Origin: Exiguobacterium undae DSM 14481
Lineage (GTDB): Bacteria > Bacillota > Bacilli > Exiguobacteriales > Exiguobacteriaceae
Assembly (NCBI RefSeq): GCF_000620805.1
Contig: NZ_KK211187.1
Location: 715,957 to 779,956, forward strand
DNA: 64,000 nucleotides
Reading direction: 5' to 3'
Below, piece after piece: positions 33,446 through 46,014 of the stretch; position 1 is the stretch's first letter, and each line of letters begins with the position of its first letter. A program made the position numbers and the translations under genes. The notes under the pieces are model-generated. The model was not told the DNA's origin. It worked only from the letters and a program-made list of their open reading frames with translations, and searched no databases.

Positions 33446-36301
33446 TTGGCAGAAAAAAAGAACAAGATCATCATCAAGGGCGCTCGCGTCAATAACTTAC
33501 AAAACATCGATGTCGAAATTCCCCGCGATCAGCTGGTCGTCCTGACCGGCTTATCCGGGTCTGGAAAATCGTCACTCGCGTTTGATACGATTTATGCAGA
33601 AGGGCAACGCCGGTATGTCGAAAGTCTGTCGGCTTATGCCCGCCAGTTCCTCGGTCAGATGGATAAACCGGATGTCGATGCGATTGAAGGTTTAAGTCCG
33701 GCCATTTCGATCGATCAGAAGACGACCAGTAAAAATCCCCGCTCGACGGTCGGGACGGTCACGGAAATTTATGATTACCTCCGTCTGTTGTATGCGCGCA
33801 TCGGGAAACCGATTTGTCCGAACCACGGGATCGAGATTTCGAGCCAGACGATCAGTCAAATGGTTGACCAAGTCATGGAACTGCCGGAGCGCAGCCGTCT
33901 GCAGATTCTGGCGCCGATTATTTCCGGACGTAAGGGTGCACACGTCAAAGTCTTTGAAGACTTGAAGAAAGAAGGGTTTGTCCGCGTTCGAGTTGATGGA
34001 GAAACGATTGATTTGACGGATGACATCGAACTCGAGAAAAACAAAAAACATTCGATCGAAGTCGTCGTGGACCGGGTGGTCGTGCGACCGGACGTCGAAG
34101 CCCGTCTCGCGGATTCGCTCGAAACGGCATTACGTCTGGCTGACGGCCGGGTCATCGTCGATACGATGGACGGCAACGAGATGTTGTTCAGTGAACATCA
34201 TGCTTGTCCGATTTGCGGTTTCTCGATCGGCGAACTCGAACCACGGATGTTCTCGTTCAATTCGCCGTTCGGCGCTTGTGCGTCTTGTGACGGACTTGGA
34301 ACGAAGCTTGAGGTTGATGTTGATCTCGTCGTCCCGCATCCGGATAAGTCGCTGAACGAAGGGGCGATCGTTGCTTGGGAACCGACCAGTTCACAATATT
34401 ATCCGCAACTGCTTGCTGCCGTCTGCAGTCATTTTAAAATTGATATGGATACACCGTTCGACCAATTGTCGGAAGAACACCGTGACATCATTTTAAACGG
34501 GAGCAGCAAAGAGGAGATTCAGTTCCGCTATGAAAATGATTTCGGAATGGTCCGCAACACGACGTTATTCTTCGAAGGCGTCTTAAACAATCTCCAACGT
34601 CGCTTCAAAGAGACGTCATCTGACTATATCCGCGAACAGATGGAAGGCTATATGGCGAAAAAAGCGTGTCCGACGTGTAAAGGGCATCGCTTGAAACGCG
34701 AATCACTGGCTGTTAAGGTCTCCGGCATTCACATCGGCGACGTGACGAAGATGTCCGTCAAACAGGCGGTTGTCTGGTTTGAAGAGTTGCCAAGCAAATT
34801 ATCAGAGAAAGATCAGACGATTTCCCGGATGATCGTCCGCGAGATTCACGAGCGGTCATCGTTCCTTGAAAATGTCGGACTCGATTATTTGACGATTTCA
34901 CGAGCGGCCGGGACATTGTCCGGCGGCGAGGCACAACGGATTCGCCTCGCGACCCAAATCGGTTCCCGTCTGACGGGTGTCCTCTATGTCCTTGACGAGC
35001 CGTCAATCGGACTCCACCAACGGGATAATGACCGGTTGATCAACACGCTGAAAACGATGCGTGACCTCGGAAATACACTGATCGTCGTCGAACACGATGA
35101 AGATACGATGATGGCAGCGGATTACCTGATTGATATCGGTCCCGGAGCAGGAGACCACGGTGGGTTCGTGACCGCGGCAGGACGTCCGGAAGAATTGATG
35201 CAGGATCCGAATTCGCTGACGGGGCAATACTTGTCCGGGAAAAAATTCATTCCGGTCCCATCGGAACGGAAACAGCCGGACGGCCGGTCATTACAAATTC
35301 ATAAAGCCTCAGAAAACAATCTGAAAAACGTCGATGTCGACATTCCGCTTGGTCTGTTCGTTGCCGTGACCGGTGTATCCGGATCCGGGAAATCGACGTT
35401 GATCAACGAGATCCTTTACAAGACGATTGCGCACGAAATGAACCGGGCGAAAGAAAAACCGGGAGCGCACAAAGGGATTTCCGGACTCGATCAAATCGAT
35501 AAAGTCATCGATATCGACCAGTCGCCGATCGGTCGGACCCCACGTTCGAACCCGGCCACGTATACCGGTGTCTTTGATGACATTCGGGACGTCTTCGCAT
35601 CGACGAACGAAGCGAAGCTCCGCGGCTACAAAAAAGGTCGCTTCAGTTTCAACATCAAAGGCGGACGGTGTGAAGCATGTCGCGGAGACGGAATCATCAA
35701 GATCGAGATGCACTTCCTGCCGGATGTCTATGTTCCGTGTGAAGTTTGTCATGGAAAACGCTACAACCGCGAAACATTGGAAGTGAAATATAAAGGCAAG
35801 ACGATTGCCGACGTACTCGAGATGACGGTGGAAGACGCGTTAGCGTTCTTCGACAAGATTCCGAAGATCAGTCGGAAGTTACAGACGATTGCAGATGTCG
35901 GCTTGACGTACATGCGTCTCGGCCAACCGGCAACCGAATTGTCGGGCGGGGAAGCACAGCGGGTCAAGCTGGCGTCTGAACTCCACAAACGCTCGACCGG
36001 AAAAACGATCTACATTCTCGATGAACCGACAACCGGCTTACACGTCCACGATATTGCGCGTTTGCTGAAAGTCTTACAACGTCTCGTCGACAACGGGGAT
36101 ACCGTCCTCGTCATTGAACACAACCTCGATGTCATCAAGACAGCCGACTACCTGATTGATTTGGGTCCGGAAGGCGGCGACGGCGGCGGGAAGATTGTGG
36201 CGACCGGAACACCGGAAGAAATCGCGGCGGTCAAAGAATCCTATACGGGTCATTATTTGGCGCCAGTTCTCGAACGGGACGCGGCACGGATTGAATCATG
36301 A
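33446..36301 (+). CDS. uvrA: Excinuclease ABC subunit A
   Basis: 951 aa. Two ABC ATPase modules, with Walker A GLSGSGKS and GVSGSGKS and signatures [12 protein letters not shown] and [12 protein letters not shown], plus zinc-finger cysteines (CPICGF ... CASC; CPTC; CEAC ... CEVC). It locates DNA damage. The start is uncertain: TTG 33446 has AGGTG spaced 7 nt upstream and gives [17 protein letters not shown] 33437 would overlap uvrB. Cotranscribed with uvrB. Confidence 0.96.
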   Translation: MAEKKNKIIIKGARVNNLQNIDVEIPRDQLVVLTGLSGSGKSSLAFDTIYAEGQRRYVESLSAYARQFLGQMDKPDVDAIEGLSPAISIDQKTTSKNPRSTVGTVTEIYDYLRLLYARIGKPICPNHGIEISSQTISQMVDQVMELPERSRLQILAPIISGRKGAHVKVFEDLKKEGFVRVRVDGETIDLTDDIELEKNKKHSIEVVVDRVVVRPDVEARLADSLETALRLADGRVIVDTMDGNEMLFSEHHACPICGFSIGELEPRMFSFNSPFGACASCDGLGTKLEVDVDLVVPHPDKSLNEGAIVAWEPTSSQYYPQLLAAVCSHFKIDMDTPFDQLSEEHRDIILNGSSKEEIQFRYENDFGMVRNTTLFFEGVLNNLQRRFKETSSDYIREQMEGYMAKKACPTCKGHRLKRESLAVKVSGIHIGDVTKMSVKQAVVWFEELPSKLSEKDQTISRMIVREIHERSSFLENVGLDYLTISRAAGTLSGGEAQRIRLATQIGSRLTGVLYVLDEPSIGLHQRDNDRLINTLKTMRDLGNTLIVVEHDEDTMMAADYLIDIGPGAGDHGGFVTAAGRPEELMQDPNSLTGQYLSGKKFIPVPSERKQPDGRSLQIHKASENNLKNVDVDIPLGLFVAVTGVSGSGKSTLINEILYKTIAHEMNRAKEKPGAHKGISGLDQIDKVIDIDQSPIGRTPRSNPATYTGVFDDIRDVFASTNEAKLRGYKKGRFSFNIKGGRCEACRGDGIIKIEMHFLPDVYVPCEVCHGKRYNRETLEVKYKGKTIADVLEMTVEDALAFFDKIPKISRKLQTIADVGLTYMRLGQPATELSGGEAQRVKLASELHKRSTGKTIYILDEPTTGLHVHDIARLLKVLQRLVDNGDTVLVIEHNLDVIKTADYLIDLGPEGGDGGGKIVATGTPEEIAAVKESYTGHYLAPVLERDAARIES

Positions 36302-36409
36302 AACTTTTTTGATTCAGGAATCGTAAAAAGGGAAGTAAGAGAAGTAGAGCGAAAGTAATAAGCAAGTGGAATGGATTAACGTGTGCCAGATCAGAGGAGG
36401 GAATTATTG

Positions 36410-37513
36410 ATGAAGCAAGATATGCGCCAACTGATACTTGAACAAGTGAAAGAAGGAAAGCTGACGATTGATGAAGCGCTCGACAAACTCGAACGCCTTG
36501 AGGCAATCGATCAGCAACAGTCGACGGCAAGTGAGCATAAGTATGTGGATGAACCGGAACATTACGACCGCGTGGACCATTATACGGTCGACTCCCTTAC
36601 ATCAAAGGTCATGTCAGCGTTTGACGGACTCGTCAACCGGATCAAGGAAAGTGATTTGTCACTGAACCAAACGTCCGGACCGAACGTCACGTACGTCAAA
36701 CAATTCCCGTTCAGCGGTGAGACGATTCATTTGGATCTCTTTAATGCCAATGCCGTCATCGAGCCGGGTGATTTGGACGAGTGTGAGCTGACCGTTACCG
36801 GTCGTCCGCTCCGTCAAGTCAATGAAGAACAGGCACTCGAACAGCTGCAAGCTGCACTGCAACACTCTGTCTCTGCCAACACGTTATCGATTCGTTTGAA
36901 AGACAAACGTGTCCGGGCGACCGTTCATCTGAAGATTCCACGCCGTCATTACGAGTCGTTGATCTTACAGACACTGAACGGGGAAATCACATTGTCGTCT
37001 CTTGACGCGACGACGGTGCAACTGATGACGGCAAACGGACGGATTCATGTCCGTGACCTGTTCAGCGACGAAGTGAAGACATCAACGGCAAACGGTTCGA
37101 TTGAAATCGAAGAATCGGAGATCAAGTCGTTGAAGGCAAAAACCGCTAACGGTCAAGTCATCGCGACCGGCGTCTTTGAACGGTCTGAGCTGAAAACGGC
37201 GAACGGAAACGTCCGTTGTGAACTGAAGACGGTTCAGGATGCGAAGATTCAAGCTTCGTCACTTGCCGGAAGCATCGCCTTGATGTTGCCGCACGGTGCT
37301 GAAATCTACGGTGAACTGGAAACGAACTTTGGTGGATTGAACTGCAACTTGGATGAAATGGAATTGATTCGCGATCAAAAAGAAGTCGTCAATCGGAAAC
37401 TGCATTTCTTATCCGGTCGTGGTCGTTCGCCAAAAATCGAGGTTGCTGCCGATACGAAGACAGGTACGATTTCTGTCACACATGGTGTCCATCTCAGCCC
37501 ACAAGCATTATAA
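36410..37513 (+). CDS. DUF4097 protein with N-terminal SHOCT-like segment (YvlB-like)
   Basis: 367 aa. The first 35 residues (ILEQVKEGKLTIDEALDKLERL) form a short helical hairpin seen in YvlB-type proteins. A right-handed beta structure with repeated TANG motifs (TANGRI, TANGSI, TANGQV, TANGNV, about 215-290) is DUF4097. B. subtilis yvlB likewise lies beside uvrA and responds to envelope stress, so that role is a plausible inference. AGGAGGG precedes the ATG. Confidence 0.82.
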   Translation: MKQDMRQLILEQVKEGKLTIDEALDKLERLEAIDQQQSTASEHKYVDEPEHYDRVDHYTVDSLTSKVMSAFDGLVNRIKESDLSLNQTSGPNVTYVKQFPFSGETIHLDLFNANAVIEPGDLDECELTVTGRPLRQVNEEQALEQLQAALQHSVSANTLSIRLKDKRVRATVHLKIPRRHYESLILQTLNGEITLSSLDATTVQLMTANGRIHVRDLFSDEVKTSTANGSIEIEESEIKSLKAKTANGQVIATGVFERSELKTANGNVRCELKTVQDAKIQASSLAGSIALMLPHGAEIYGELETNFGGLNCNLDEMELIRDQKEVVNRKLHFLSGRGRSPKIEVAADTKTGTISVTHGVHLSPQAL

Positions 37514-37514
37514 G

Positions 37515-37557
37515 CAAATCCCTGCCCCTTCAACAAAGGAGGCAGGGATTTTTTGGG
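37515..37557 (+). terminator. Terminator of the yvlB-like gene
   Basis: AATCCCTGCC pairs with GGCAGGGATT, then TTTT. Confidence 0.85.
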
Positions 37558-37601
37558 ACAAAAAATCCGACTGCTTCCTCGCGAAAGGGGCAGTCGGATG
37601 A
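37558..37601 (-). terminator. Terminator of the 37615-38007 membrane protein gene
   Basis: On the minus strand ATCCGACTGC pairs with GCAGTCGGAT, then TTTTTTG. It abuts the convergent plus-strand terminator. Confidence 0.8.
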
Positions 37602-37614
37602 TGTGTGATACGTC

Positions 37615-38007
37615 TTAATAATCGTAATCCTGATCCATCATCGGATCATTAAAATCCATATTTTCGAAATTGTTCATGTCATAGCCGAACGCGAGTAAGG
37701 TAATGATACCGATGATTCCGAGGATAATCGATAAAACAATCAACCCAATCCCAAGCCAGCTTTTGCGGCGTGAGCGATTCCAATAGAAGATGATTGCCAG
37801 AATATACGAGATAAACGAACCGCTGATGAAGATCCCGATGATCGAGATGATGAAGAACAATAATGCGGTTTGATCTTGATTGCGTGAGTAGGCTTTCCAC
37901 ATGTCAATCAGTGCGATGATGAGGTACACAAACCCAACGATGGCAAGAATCCCGAATAAAATCATGATGATGATAATGCCAATACCACTGCCTGAAGCGT
38001 CCATCAT
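37615..38007 (-). CDS. Small multi-pass membrane protein, 130 aa
   Basis: Three transmembrane helices (about 7-35, 48-72 and 83-108) and an acidic, Asp/Asn-rich C-terminal tail (NNFENMDFNDPMMDQDYDY). No family recognised. The start lies at one of two adjacent ATGs (38007 or 38004) after GGAGGG; the longer frame to 38136 would run into the hprK region and lacks a ribosome site. Divergent from hprK. Confidence 0.7.
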   Translation of the reverse strand: MMDASGSGIGIIIIMILFGILAIVGFVYLIIALIDMWKAYSRNQDQTALLFFIISIIGIFISGSFISYILAIIFYWNRSRRKSWLGIGLIVLSIILGIIGIITLLAFGYDMNNFENMDFNDPMMDQDYDY

Positions 38008-38090
38008 AAGATCCCTCCTTTTTATGTTATCTGTAATCCATTCCCAAGATTGTCCACTTCTAATCGAATTCCTCGATTTTCGTAAAAATA

Positions 38091-38099
38091 TGGTACAAT
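38091..38099 (+). promoter_or_regulatory. Extended -10 promoter of hprK-lgt-ppaX
   Basis: TGG-TACAAT (TACAAT 38094-38099), with no good -35. Confidence 0.45.
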
Positions 38100-38126
38100 A
38101 CTTCAAGTGAAAGGGGCTGATTGAGC

Positions 38127-39062
38127 GTGCAACCAAAAGTGCGAACAGCTGAAATCGTAAAGCAATTCAATTTAAAAATCGTCACCGGAGAAGAGGGCTT
38201 ACACCGCCCGATTCTGACGGCTGATCTTTGTCGACCGGGTCTTGTCCTGGCGGGGTATTATGCCTATTATCCGGCGGAACGACTCCAGATTCTCGGAAAA
38301 ACCGAATTGACCTTCTTTAATAATCTGACGTACGAAGAACAGCTCGAACGGGCGAATGTTCTCTGTACGGATGAGACACCGGGCATTTTGATCACTCGTG
38401 GGTTTGAAGTACCGGAAGCCATCGTCAAAGCAGCAGACGAAACGAACGTTCCGCTCTTGACGACAAAAGGACATACGACATCGGTCGAATCTCAAATTAC
38501 GAACTTCCTTGAAGCAGAACTCGCACCGACGACGGCGATGCACGGTGTGCTCGTCGACATTTATGGCGTCGGCGTCTTCATCAAAGGAGCCAGCGGCGTC
38601 GGGAAGTCGGAAACGGCACTTGAACTCGTCAAACGGGGACACCGCCTTGTAGCTGACGATTCGGTCGAAATCCGCCAAACCGGCGACGGGATTTTGGTCG
38701 GGACTGCACCGAAACTGATTCAACACCTGCTCGAGATCCGGGGAATCGGAATCATCGACGTGATGACATTGTTTGGTGCCGGTGCCGTTCGTTCGCACAA
38801 AAAAATCAGCCTCGTCTGTAATTTAGAAATTTGGGATCAAACCAAAGTCTACGACCGTGTCGGTCTGGATCAAGAAACGCTGCAAATCATCGATACGGAA
38901 ATTCCGTTCTTGACGATTCCGGTCCGTCCGGGGCGTAACTTAGCCGTCATCATCGAGGTGGCTGCGATGAACTACCGCCTGAAAAATATGGGCATCAATA
39001 CAGCAGAAGAGTTTGCGGGGCGTCTCGCGCAAGCGATTGAAGATGGGAACGGTGGTCTTTGA
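38127..39062 (+). CDS. hprK: HPr kinase/phosphorylase
   Basis: 311 aa. Walker A GASGVGKS and the HprK signature [20 protein letters not shown] are intact. It phosphorylates HPr at serine with ATP or pyrophosphate and reverses this with phosphate, thereby setting CcpA-dependent catabolite control (relevant to the cre-like sites of the rbs operon). GTG 38127 is preferred (spacing from GGGG about 10 nt); TTG 38121 is possible. Operon with lgt and ppaX. Confidence 0.95.
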   Translation: MQPKVRTAEIVKQFNLKIVTGEEGLHRPILTADLCRPGLVLAGYYAYYPAERLQILGKTELTFFNNLTYEEQLERANVLCTDETPGILITRGFEVPEAIVKAADETNVPLLTTKGHTTSVESQITNFLEAELAPTTAMHGVLVDIYGVGVFIKGASGVGKSETALELVKRGHRLVADDSVEIRQTGDGILVGTAPKLIQHLLEIRGIGIIDVMTLFGAGAVRSHKKISLVCNLEIWDQTKVYDRVGLDQETLQIIDTEIPFLTIPVRPGRNLAVIIEVAAMNYRLKNMGINTAEEFAGRLAQAIEDGNGGL

Positions 39063-39895
39063 TGGGAACATTAGCGAGTGTACAACCGACGTTTGATCGC
39101 ATCGCGATCGAACTGGGACCGATTCCGATCTATTGGTACGGGATCGTCATCGCCCTAGGCGCCGTCGTCGGTCTGATGATTGCGATCTTTGAGTCGAAAC
39201 GGATCGGATTTAACGAAGAGTATGCGGTCGATGTCGTCATCTGGTCGATTCCGATCAGTATCATCTGTGCCCGTATTTACTACGTGGCGTTCGAATGGGA
39301 TTATTATGGTCAGAACCTGGATCAGATCATCAACATCCGCCAAGGCGGGATCGCGATTCATGGGGCGATCATCGGGGCGATCTTGACGGTCTTGATCTAT
39401 ACCCGGAAGAAAAACATCTCGTTCTGGCAGATTGCCGACATCTTGGCCCCGTCACTTTTGTTTGGTCAAGCCGTCGGACGCTGGGGGAACTTCTTTAACC
39501 AGGAAGCCCACGGCGGAGAAACGACGTGGACGTTCCTGCAGGATACGCTGCACCTGCCGGACTGGATCGTTAATCAGATGTATATCGATGGCGTCTATTA
39601 CGTTCCGACCTTCCTGTATGAAAGCATCTGGAACATCATCGGGGTCATCCTGTTGATCGTCTGGCGGATGAAGTTTAACCCGCGTCGCGGATATATCTTC
39701 CTCGGTTACCTCGTCTGGTATTCGATTGGTCGTTTCTATATCGAAGGCTTACGAACGGACAGCCTGATGATGGGCGACGGGTTACGGACCGCTCAAATCG
39801 TGTCGATTGCCTTGATCGTTTTTGGTCTCGTCATGATGGTCCTTCGGAAAAATGCCGTCCGTTACTTGGACGGAACAAAACGGGAGGCGAAATGA
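39062..39895 (+). CDS. lgt: Prolipoprotein diacylglyceryl transferase
   Basis: 277 aa, seven transmembrane helices. The Lgt signature is GRWGNFFNQEAHGG. It adds diacylglycerol to the lipobox cysteine of proteins such as the peptide-binding protein at 3289 and CccB. Start ATG 39062 overlaps the hprK stop (TGATG). Confidence 0.97.
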   Translation: MGTLASVQPTFDRIAIELGPIPIYWYGIVIALGAVVGLMIAIFESKRIGFNEEYAVDVVIWSIPISIICARIYYVAFEWDYYGQNLDQIINIRQGGIAIHGAIIGAILTVLIYTRKKNISFWQIADILAPSLLFGQAVGRWGNFFNQEAHGGETTWTFLQDTLHLPDWIVNQMYIDGVYYVPTFLYESIWNIIGVILLIVWRMKFNPRRGYIFLGYLVWYSIGRFYIEGLRTDSLMMGDGLRTAQIVSIALIVFGLVMMVLRKNAVRYLDGTKREAK

Positions 39896-39899
39896 GCCG

Positions 39900-40556
39900 A
39901 TGATTCAAACGATTTTATTTGATCTCGACGGGACGTTGATCGATACGAACCCGCTCATCCTGAAAAGTTTTGAACATACACTGAGTTATTACTATCCGGA
40001 CCGGACGTTTACGCAAGCTGAACTGCTTCCGTTCATCGGTCCGACCCTCGAGAAGTCATTTTCAGAAATGAACGCCGACCAGTGGAAAGAGATGGTCGCG
40101 TTTTACCGCAGCTACAACATTGCGATGCATGACGCGCTTGTCCTCGAGTATCCGGGTGTGCTTGACGGATTACGTCAATTGAAGCAACAAGGGTACAAGA
40201 TGGCGGTCGTGACGTCGAAAAGTCGGCGTGTCGCGCTGCAAGGCATTGAACTGTTTGGTCTGACGCATTTGTTTGACGCAGTCATCGCCGCGGATGACGT
40301 GACGGAAGAGAAACCGGCCGTTGAACCGTTTGAAAAAGCGATGGCACTGCTCGGGGCGACCCGTGAGGAAACCATCATGGTCGGCGACAACGATACGGAC
40401 ATCCACGGCGGGAAAAATGCGGGACTGAAAACCGTTGCCGTCGGGTGGGCGATCAAAGGTCGTCCGTATCTTGAAGCGTTGCAACCGGATGTGATCATTG
40501 ATTCGATGGAACAGTTGGGTGACTGGATCGAGGCCGAAAATGCCAAGGCGGACTGA
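39900..40556 (+). CDS. ppaX: Pyrophosphatase PpaX (HAD family)
   Basis: 218 aa. HAD motif I is DLDGTLIDT; motif II VTSK; motif III/IV KPAVEPFE and MVGDNDTDIHGG. In B. subtilis PpaX removes pyrophosphate produced by HprK, which fits the gene order hprK-lgt-ppaX. ATG 39900 lies after CGGGAGGCG; the longer frame is inside lgt. Confidence 0.92.
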   Translation: MIQTILFDLDGTLIDTNPLILKSFEHTLSYYYPDRTFTQAELLPFIGPTLEKSFSEMNADQWKEMVAFYRSYNIAMHDALVLEYPGVLDGLRQLKQQGYKMAVVTSKSRRVALQGIELFGLTHLFDAVIAADDVTEEKPAVEPFEKAMALLGATREETIMVGDNDTDIHGGKNAGLKTVAVGWAIKGRPYLEALQPDVIIDSMEQLGDWIEAENAKAD

Positions 40557-41022
40557 TCGTTATCACGTCGGGTCGACGAACCCGCTCTGGCATATGTACC
40601 GGACGGTGTCGTTCCTGAAAGTGATGTGGTGTTTTGTCATCATCACGATCGGCCGCTTCTCGCCGTCGCTCCGTTTTAAGAACGGTCTCTACCGGACGTG
40701 TTTACGGATGAAGATCGGCGACCGGACGGCACTGGCCTTGATGGTCATGCCGGATACGATGTTTCCGGAACGGATTACGATTGGTTCCAACACGATCATC
40801 GGATTCAATACGACGATTCTCTGCCATGAATATTTGACGACGGAGTACCGGATCGGTAACGTGACGATCGGCAACGATGTGTTGATCGGAGCCAATGTCA
40901 CGATCTTACCGGGTGTCACGATCGGAGACGGTGCCGTGATTGGCGCCGGTTCGGTCGTCCATCGCGACATCGAGCCGTACGAACGGGTATCGAGTCAGCC
41001 GTTGCGCCGGCATGAAATGTGA
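40540..41022 (+). CDS. YvoF-like hexapeptide-repeat acyltransferase, 160 aa
   Basis: A hydrophobic helix at about residues 25-45 is followed by left-handed beta-helix repeats (ITIGSNTIIGFNTTIL; VTIGNDVLIGANVTILPG; VTIGDGAVIGAGSVV), typical of LbH acetyl- or acyltransferases. B. subtilis YvoF holds the same position after ppaX. Substrate unknown. The start overlaps the end of ppaX by 17 nt. Confidence 0.85.
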   Translation: MPRRTDRYHVGSTNPLWHMYRTVSFLKVMWCFVIITIGRFSPSLRFKNGLYRTCLRMKIGDRTALALMVMPDTMFPERITIGSNTIIGFNTTILCHEYLTTEYRIGNVTIGNDVLIGANVTILPGVTIGDGAVIGAGSVVHRDIEPYERVSSQPLRRHEM

Positions 41023-41050
41023 CGAAAATGTGAGAACAGGAGGAAACGAG

Positions 41051-41431
41051 ATGAGTAACGTCCGCTTTACGTACAAAACAGGAAAGTATTTCGGAAGATT
41101 ATTTGCCGAACGTCCGCAAGGGTTGGTCGTCGAAGTTCTGGCGGTTGAAAAACACCCGATCCAAGGGGACCTGCACAATCCGAATCAGGTCGACGTGCCA
41201 CTCTTCCATGTCCGTCCCGCCTTACACCCGCACGAAAAAGTGACGGTCGCACCAAGCGTCGTTTATGCGTATGACGGAGAGATTCCACCGTACGCAGACA
41301 GCTTACGGCGCGCGTACGAAAAGGATGTCGAACGCCTGAACGGACAAAATCCAGAAGCGGATGCTTTCGTACAAAAATGCTTAGAGAATTACAAGGAACT
41401 GGAATCGATTTATGCGAAACGTTGGGGGTAA
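41051..41431 (+). CDS. kapB: KapB-like kinase-associated protein, 126 aa
   Basis: Matches B. subtilis KapB in the core: YKTGKYFGRL, RPQGLVVEVLAVEKHPIQGDLHNPNQVDVPLFH, and YDGEIPPYADSLRRAYE. KapB helps activation of sporulation kinases; no lipobox is visible here. A good CAGGAGG site precedes the ATG. Confidence 0.8.
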   Translation: MSNVRFTYKTGKYFGRLFAERPQGLVVEVLAVEKHPIQGDLHNPNQVDVPLFHVRPALHPHEKVTVAPSVVYAYDGEIPPYADSLRRAYEKDVERLNGQNPEADAFVQKCLENYKELESIYAKRWG

Positions 41432-41449
41432 ACCCCGGCGTTTTTTTCT
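41419..41449 (+). terminator. Terminator overlapping the kapB stop
   Basis: GGGG pairs with CCCC and CG with CG around GTAAA, followed by TTTTTTT. Confidence 0.6.
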
Positions 41450-41450
41450 G

Positions 41451-41479
41451 TTGCAACGCCTTCCGAGATAGGTTATTCT
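41451..41479 (+). promoter_or_regulatory. Sigma-A promoter of the TPR gene
   Basis: TTGCAA (41451-41456), a 17-nt spacer, TATTCT (41474-41479). Confidence 0.6.
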
Positions 41480-41527
41480 TGTCTCTGCAACTACGAAACC
41501 AGATTTAGATCTATGGGGGCTTGAATC

Positions 41528-43009
41528 ATGATGGAATTAACTGAATACAAAGCAGACCCCTTTGCGATTACAACGCGCCAAGCGGAACTTTTTTATTTCC
41601 GCGGACGGAAGGCGCACCGGGAAGGGAGACTTGAAGAGGCGGTTTATCATCTCGATGAAGCCACGACGCTTCAACCGGAAGATGTCCGTTATCTGTTACG
41701 GTACGCCCGTGTTCTGTTCGAGACAGGTGAAATCAACCATGCCAATGATGTGTTGAAACAAGTCCGGACACTCGACAAGTCAAATACCGAATCATTGTTT
41801 TATCTAGCAAATAACTACGCGCATGTCTCTTTATATGAAGAAGCGAAGACGTATGCGCTTGAATATTTATCTTGTGCACCAAACGGTAAACACGCAGAGG
41901 CATCGGCCGCGCTCGTGGAACTGATTGATCTCGAACAAGAGATGGAAGATGACGATGAGGATGAATTGATTCGTTTACATGCTCAAGCACAACGTCAAAT
42001 CGACAAAGGGATGTTATTTGCGGCGCAGGAGACACTGGAGTCCTTGATTACCCAGTATCCGACGTTTTGGCCGGCCTATAACAATCTCGCCATTGTCGAG
42101 TTTTATCTCGGTGAAAATGACCGTGCCTTTGCCTCACTTGAACAGGTGCTCGACGGCAATCCTGGAAACTTGCACGCGCTTTGCAACACACTCGTGTTGC
42201 TGCACGAGATGGGACAGGATGAAGAAGCCCATCGCTTGTCGCAAAAGCTCGAGCATGTCCGGGCCGTTAACCTCGAGACCCGTTACAAAGTCGCGTCGAC
42301 GCTTGCGATCATCGGTCGCCATGACTTGGCTTACGAAGAATTGAAGCTGCTCGAACGTCGCGGTTACCGTGGGGATCCGTTGTTCGGACACTGGTTGTCG
42401 ATTTCTGCGTTCAAGACCGGTCATATCGAAGAAGCTGCTGCCTTTCTCCAGTCCAAGGAAGCAAAAGGGATGCGGGAAGAACAGGAAGCGTACGATATCC
42501 GGCATAACCTGCAGTTCCGTTCAGCCTTGATTCAAGCACTGAAGACGGAAGACGATGTCTCGCGAATCTTTACGGCACTCCTGCTCGGTAAGCTCAATGA
42601 CGGGGAAGCAAAACTCGCCCTGTCGATGATGCCGGAAGTGACAGATCATCCGGATGTCTTATTGCTGACAGAACAGATCCTTCATGAAATGAACGGAGAG
42701 CATGAGGTCGTCGATGCTCGCATTCATCGTGCGTTGATGACGATCCGCCTCGCGGAACGGTATGTCTCGGACGAGGAACGGATGAGTCTTGAAGGCGACT
42801 TTTACGAACGTTTCGCCCGGCTCGTCCTCAGTGGGGAGACCTTTGAATCGATTGAGCAGTCTGCTGCTGCCTTGATTTATCTGTTCCACGATGTCCGCGA
42901 AGGGATGTTGATTGAAGACTGCGCGACGCTCGTCCATGTTTCGTTTGACGAAGTGGCGGCGACGATTCGGTCATATCAACGGCTTTTGAACCCGGCCCGT
43001 GCAAAGTGT

Positions 43010-43012
<3 letters not shown>
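41528..43012 (+). CDS. TPR-repeat protein (YvcD-like position), 494 aa
   Basis: Tetratricopeptide repeats are visible at about residues 15-120 (AEEAVYHLDEA-type EEAVYHLDEATTLQPEDVRY) and 150-250 (FWPAYNNLAIVEFYLGENDRA). It is soluble and cytoplasmic. Its place before trxB matches B. subtilis yvcD, whose function is unknown. The adjacent ATG at 41531 is an alternative start. Confidence 0.82.
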
Positions 43013-44035
<1,023 letters not shown>

Positions 44036-44043
44036 TTCAGGAA

Positions 44044-44087
44044 CCAGCTTGGTTGGAGGCACTTCCATCAAGCTGGCTCTTTTTTTA
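44044..44087 (+). terminator. Terminator of trxB
   Basis: CCAGCTTGGTTGGA pairs with TCCATCAAGCTGG, then TCTTTTTTT. Confidence 0.82.
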
Positions 44088-44146
44088 TGTTATACTGAAA
44101 CCAGAATAAAAAATACACACGGAACTGTTGTCTGGAGGGCGAAGAG

Positions 44147-45016
44147 ATGGAACAGAATCAACCGCAACTGGTCATCATCACAGGAATGAGTGGCGCCGGA
44201 AAAACGGTCGCGATGAATAGCTTTGAAGACTTGGGCTACTTTTGTGTCGACAATTTACCGCCGACGTTACTACCACAATTGATCGAAGTGATTGGACAGG
44301 TGCGTCCGAAAATCGCCGTCGCCATCGATACACGGGCTCGTGATTTCATCGATAGTTTCTTTGTCGTTTACGAAGATTTAAAGAAAACGAATCTGCAAAT
44401 CCGGATGCTGTATCTCGACGCCCGCAATGACGTGCTTGTCCGCCGGTATAAGGAATCCCGTCGTTCCCATCCGCTCGCACCGACGGCGTCCCCATTGATC
44501 GGTATTGAACGCGAACGGACGTTGCTCGAAGGATTCCGTGACAAGGCGCAGCTGCTGATGGATACAAGTGACATCAAACCGCTCGCTCTCAAGGAACGGA
44601 TTTTAAAAGAGTTCACGGAAGGCGAACGGATTCCGTTCACCGTCAACGTGATGTCGTTTGGATTCAAGCACGGTCTGCCGCTCGATGCCGATCTCGTGTT
44701 TGACTTACGGTTCCTGCCGAACCCGTTTTACATTCCGGAACTCCGTCCGAAGACCGGACTCGATCTCGAAGTCTCGTCGTATGTCATGCAGTGGCCGGAA
44801 GCGAAGTTGTTTTATAAAAAGCTCGTCGACATGCTTGAATTCCTGATTCCCCAGTACGAGCGGGAAGGGAAATCACAGCTCGTCGTCGCACTCGGCTGTA
44901 CAGGCGGCAAACACCGCTCGATTACGTTTGCGGAAGCGATCAGTAAAGAATTCAAGAACCAATACCATATCGTGACGAACCACCGGGATTATGTGCATGC
45001 GAAGGAGGAGAAGTGA
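44147..45016 (+). CDS. rapZ: RNase adapter/nucleotide-binding protein RapZ (YvcJ)
   Basis: 289 aa. Walker A is GMSGAGKT; the C-terminal domain has [24 protein letters not shown] and GCTGGKHRS. It hydrolyses nucleotides. In E. coli RapZ targets GlmZ; in B. subtilis YvcJ affects competence. GGAGG precedes the ATG. Its stop overlaps the glmR start. Confidence 0.93.
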
Positions 45017-46014
45017 TGAAATGGGAACGAAAAGTCGTCGCCATCGGCGGAGGAACGGGCCTATCGACTCTTTTGCGCGGACTGAAACACTATCCGCTTG
45101 ATATCACGGCCATCGTGACGGTCGCCGACGACGGAGGCAGTTCCGGTCGCCTGCGGACGGAATTTAATATGTTGCCGCCGGGCGATATCCGAAACGTCAT
45201 CGTCTCGCTTTCGAAATCCGAGACGTTGATGGACCGGATCATGCAGTACCGGTTTGAAACAGGAGAAGGGCTGCATGGTCACTCGCTCGGCAACTTGATG
45301 CTGACGGCGGCGACCCAGCTCTGTAACGGCTCGTTTGTCGAAGCAATCGGTGTCATGGGGCAGCTGTTGAATGCCGAAGGAAAAGTCTATCCGGCGACGG
45401 AACGGACGATCACCTTATGTGCCGAGTTTGAAGACGGGACCATCGTTAAAGGCGAATCCTTGATTCCGAAGGTCGGGAAAGTGATTGAACGGATTTTCCT
45501 CGAAGAAGAAAACGTCCGTCCGGTTCCGGAAGCGATCCAGGCGATTCTTGACGCCGATGTCATCGTCCTCGGACCAGGCAGTCTGTACACGAGTGTCATT
45601 CCGAACGTTCTGATTGAAGAAATTCGTGATGCGATCAAACAATCGTTGGCACCGGTCGTCTATATCTGTAACGTCATGACGCAGCCGGGTGAGACGACTG
45701 CCTTTACGGCCAATGACCACCTGAATGTCTTGGAACGATTCCTTGGCAAGGGTGTGATTGATACGATCATCGTCAACAATGAATCGATCGACATCAGTTA
45801 TTTACGAAAATACCAGAAGGATCACGCCGATATCGTGACGTATGATGAGACGAGTTTTGAAGAGGCCGGAATTGAAGTTCTCGCCGATGATATCGTGGAT
45901 TACAACCACCATTTCATCCGCCACGACTCCGATGCCGTCGCCAGTCTTGTCATGCGGAAGGTCTTATCGATTCGACGTGTCCGTCAATTCGAAGGGAAGG
46001 AGGAACTGACGTGA
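45016..46014 (+). CDS. glmR: GlmR (YvcK) gluconeogenesis/cell-wall regulator
   Basis: 332 aa. Binding motifs are [16 protein letters not shown] and [27 protein letters not shown] is conserved. GlmR binds UDP-GlcNAc and directs carbon to amino sugars. ATG 45016 is used since AGGAGGAG is 6 nt upstream. Coupled to rapZ and whiA by overlaps. Confidence 0.93.
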   Translation: MKWERKVVAIGGGTGLSTLLRGLKHYPLDITAIVTVADDGGSSGRLRTEFNMLPPGDIRNVIVSLSKSETLMDRIMQYRFETGEGLHGHSLGNLMLTAATQLCNGSFVEAIGVMGQLLNAEGKVYPATERTITLCAEFEDGTIVKGESLIPKVGKVIERIFLEEENVRPVPEAIQAILDADVIVLGPGSLYTSVIPNVLIEEIRDAIKQSLAPVVYICNVMTQPGETTAFTANDHLNVLERFLGKGVIDTIIVNNESIDISYLRKYQKDHADIVTYDETSFEEAGIEVLADDIVDYNHHFIRHDSDAVASLVMRKVLSIRRVRQFEGKEELT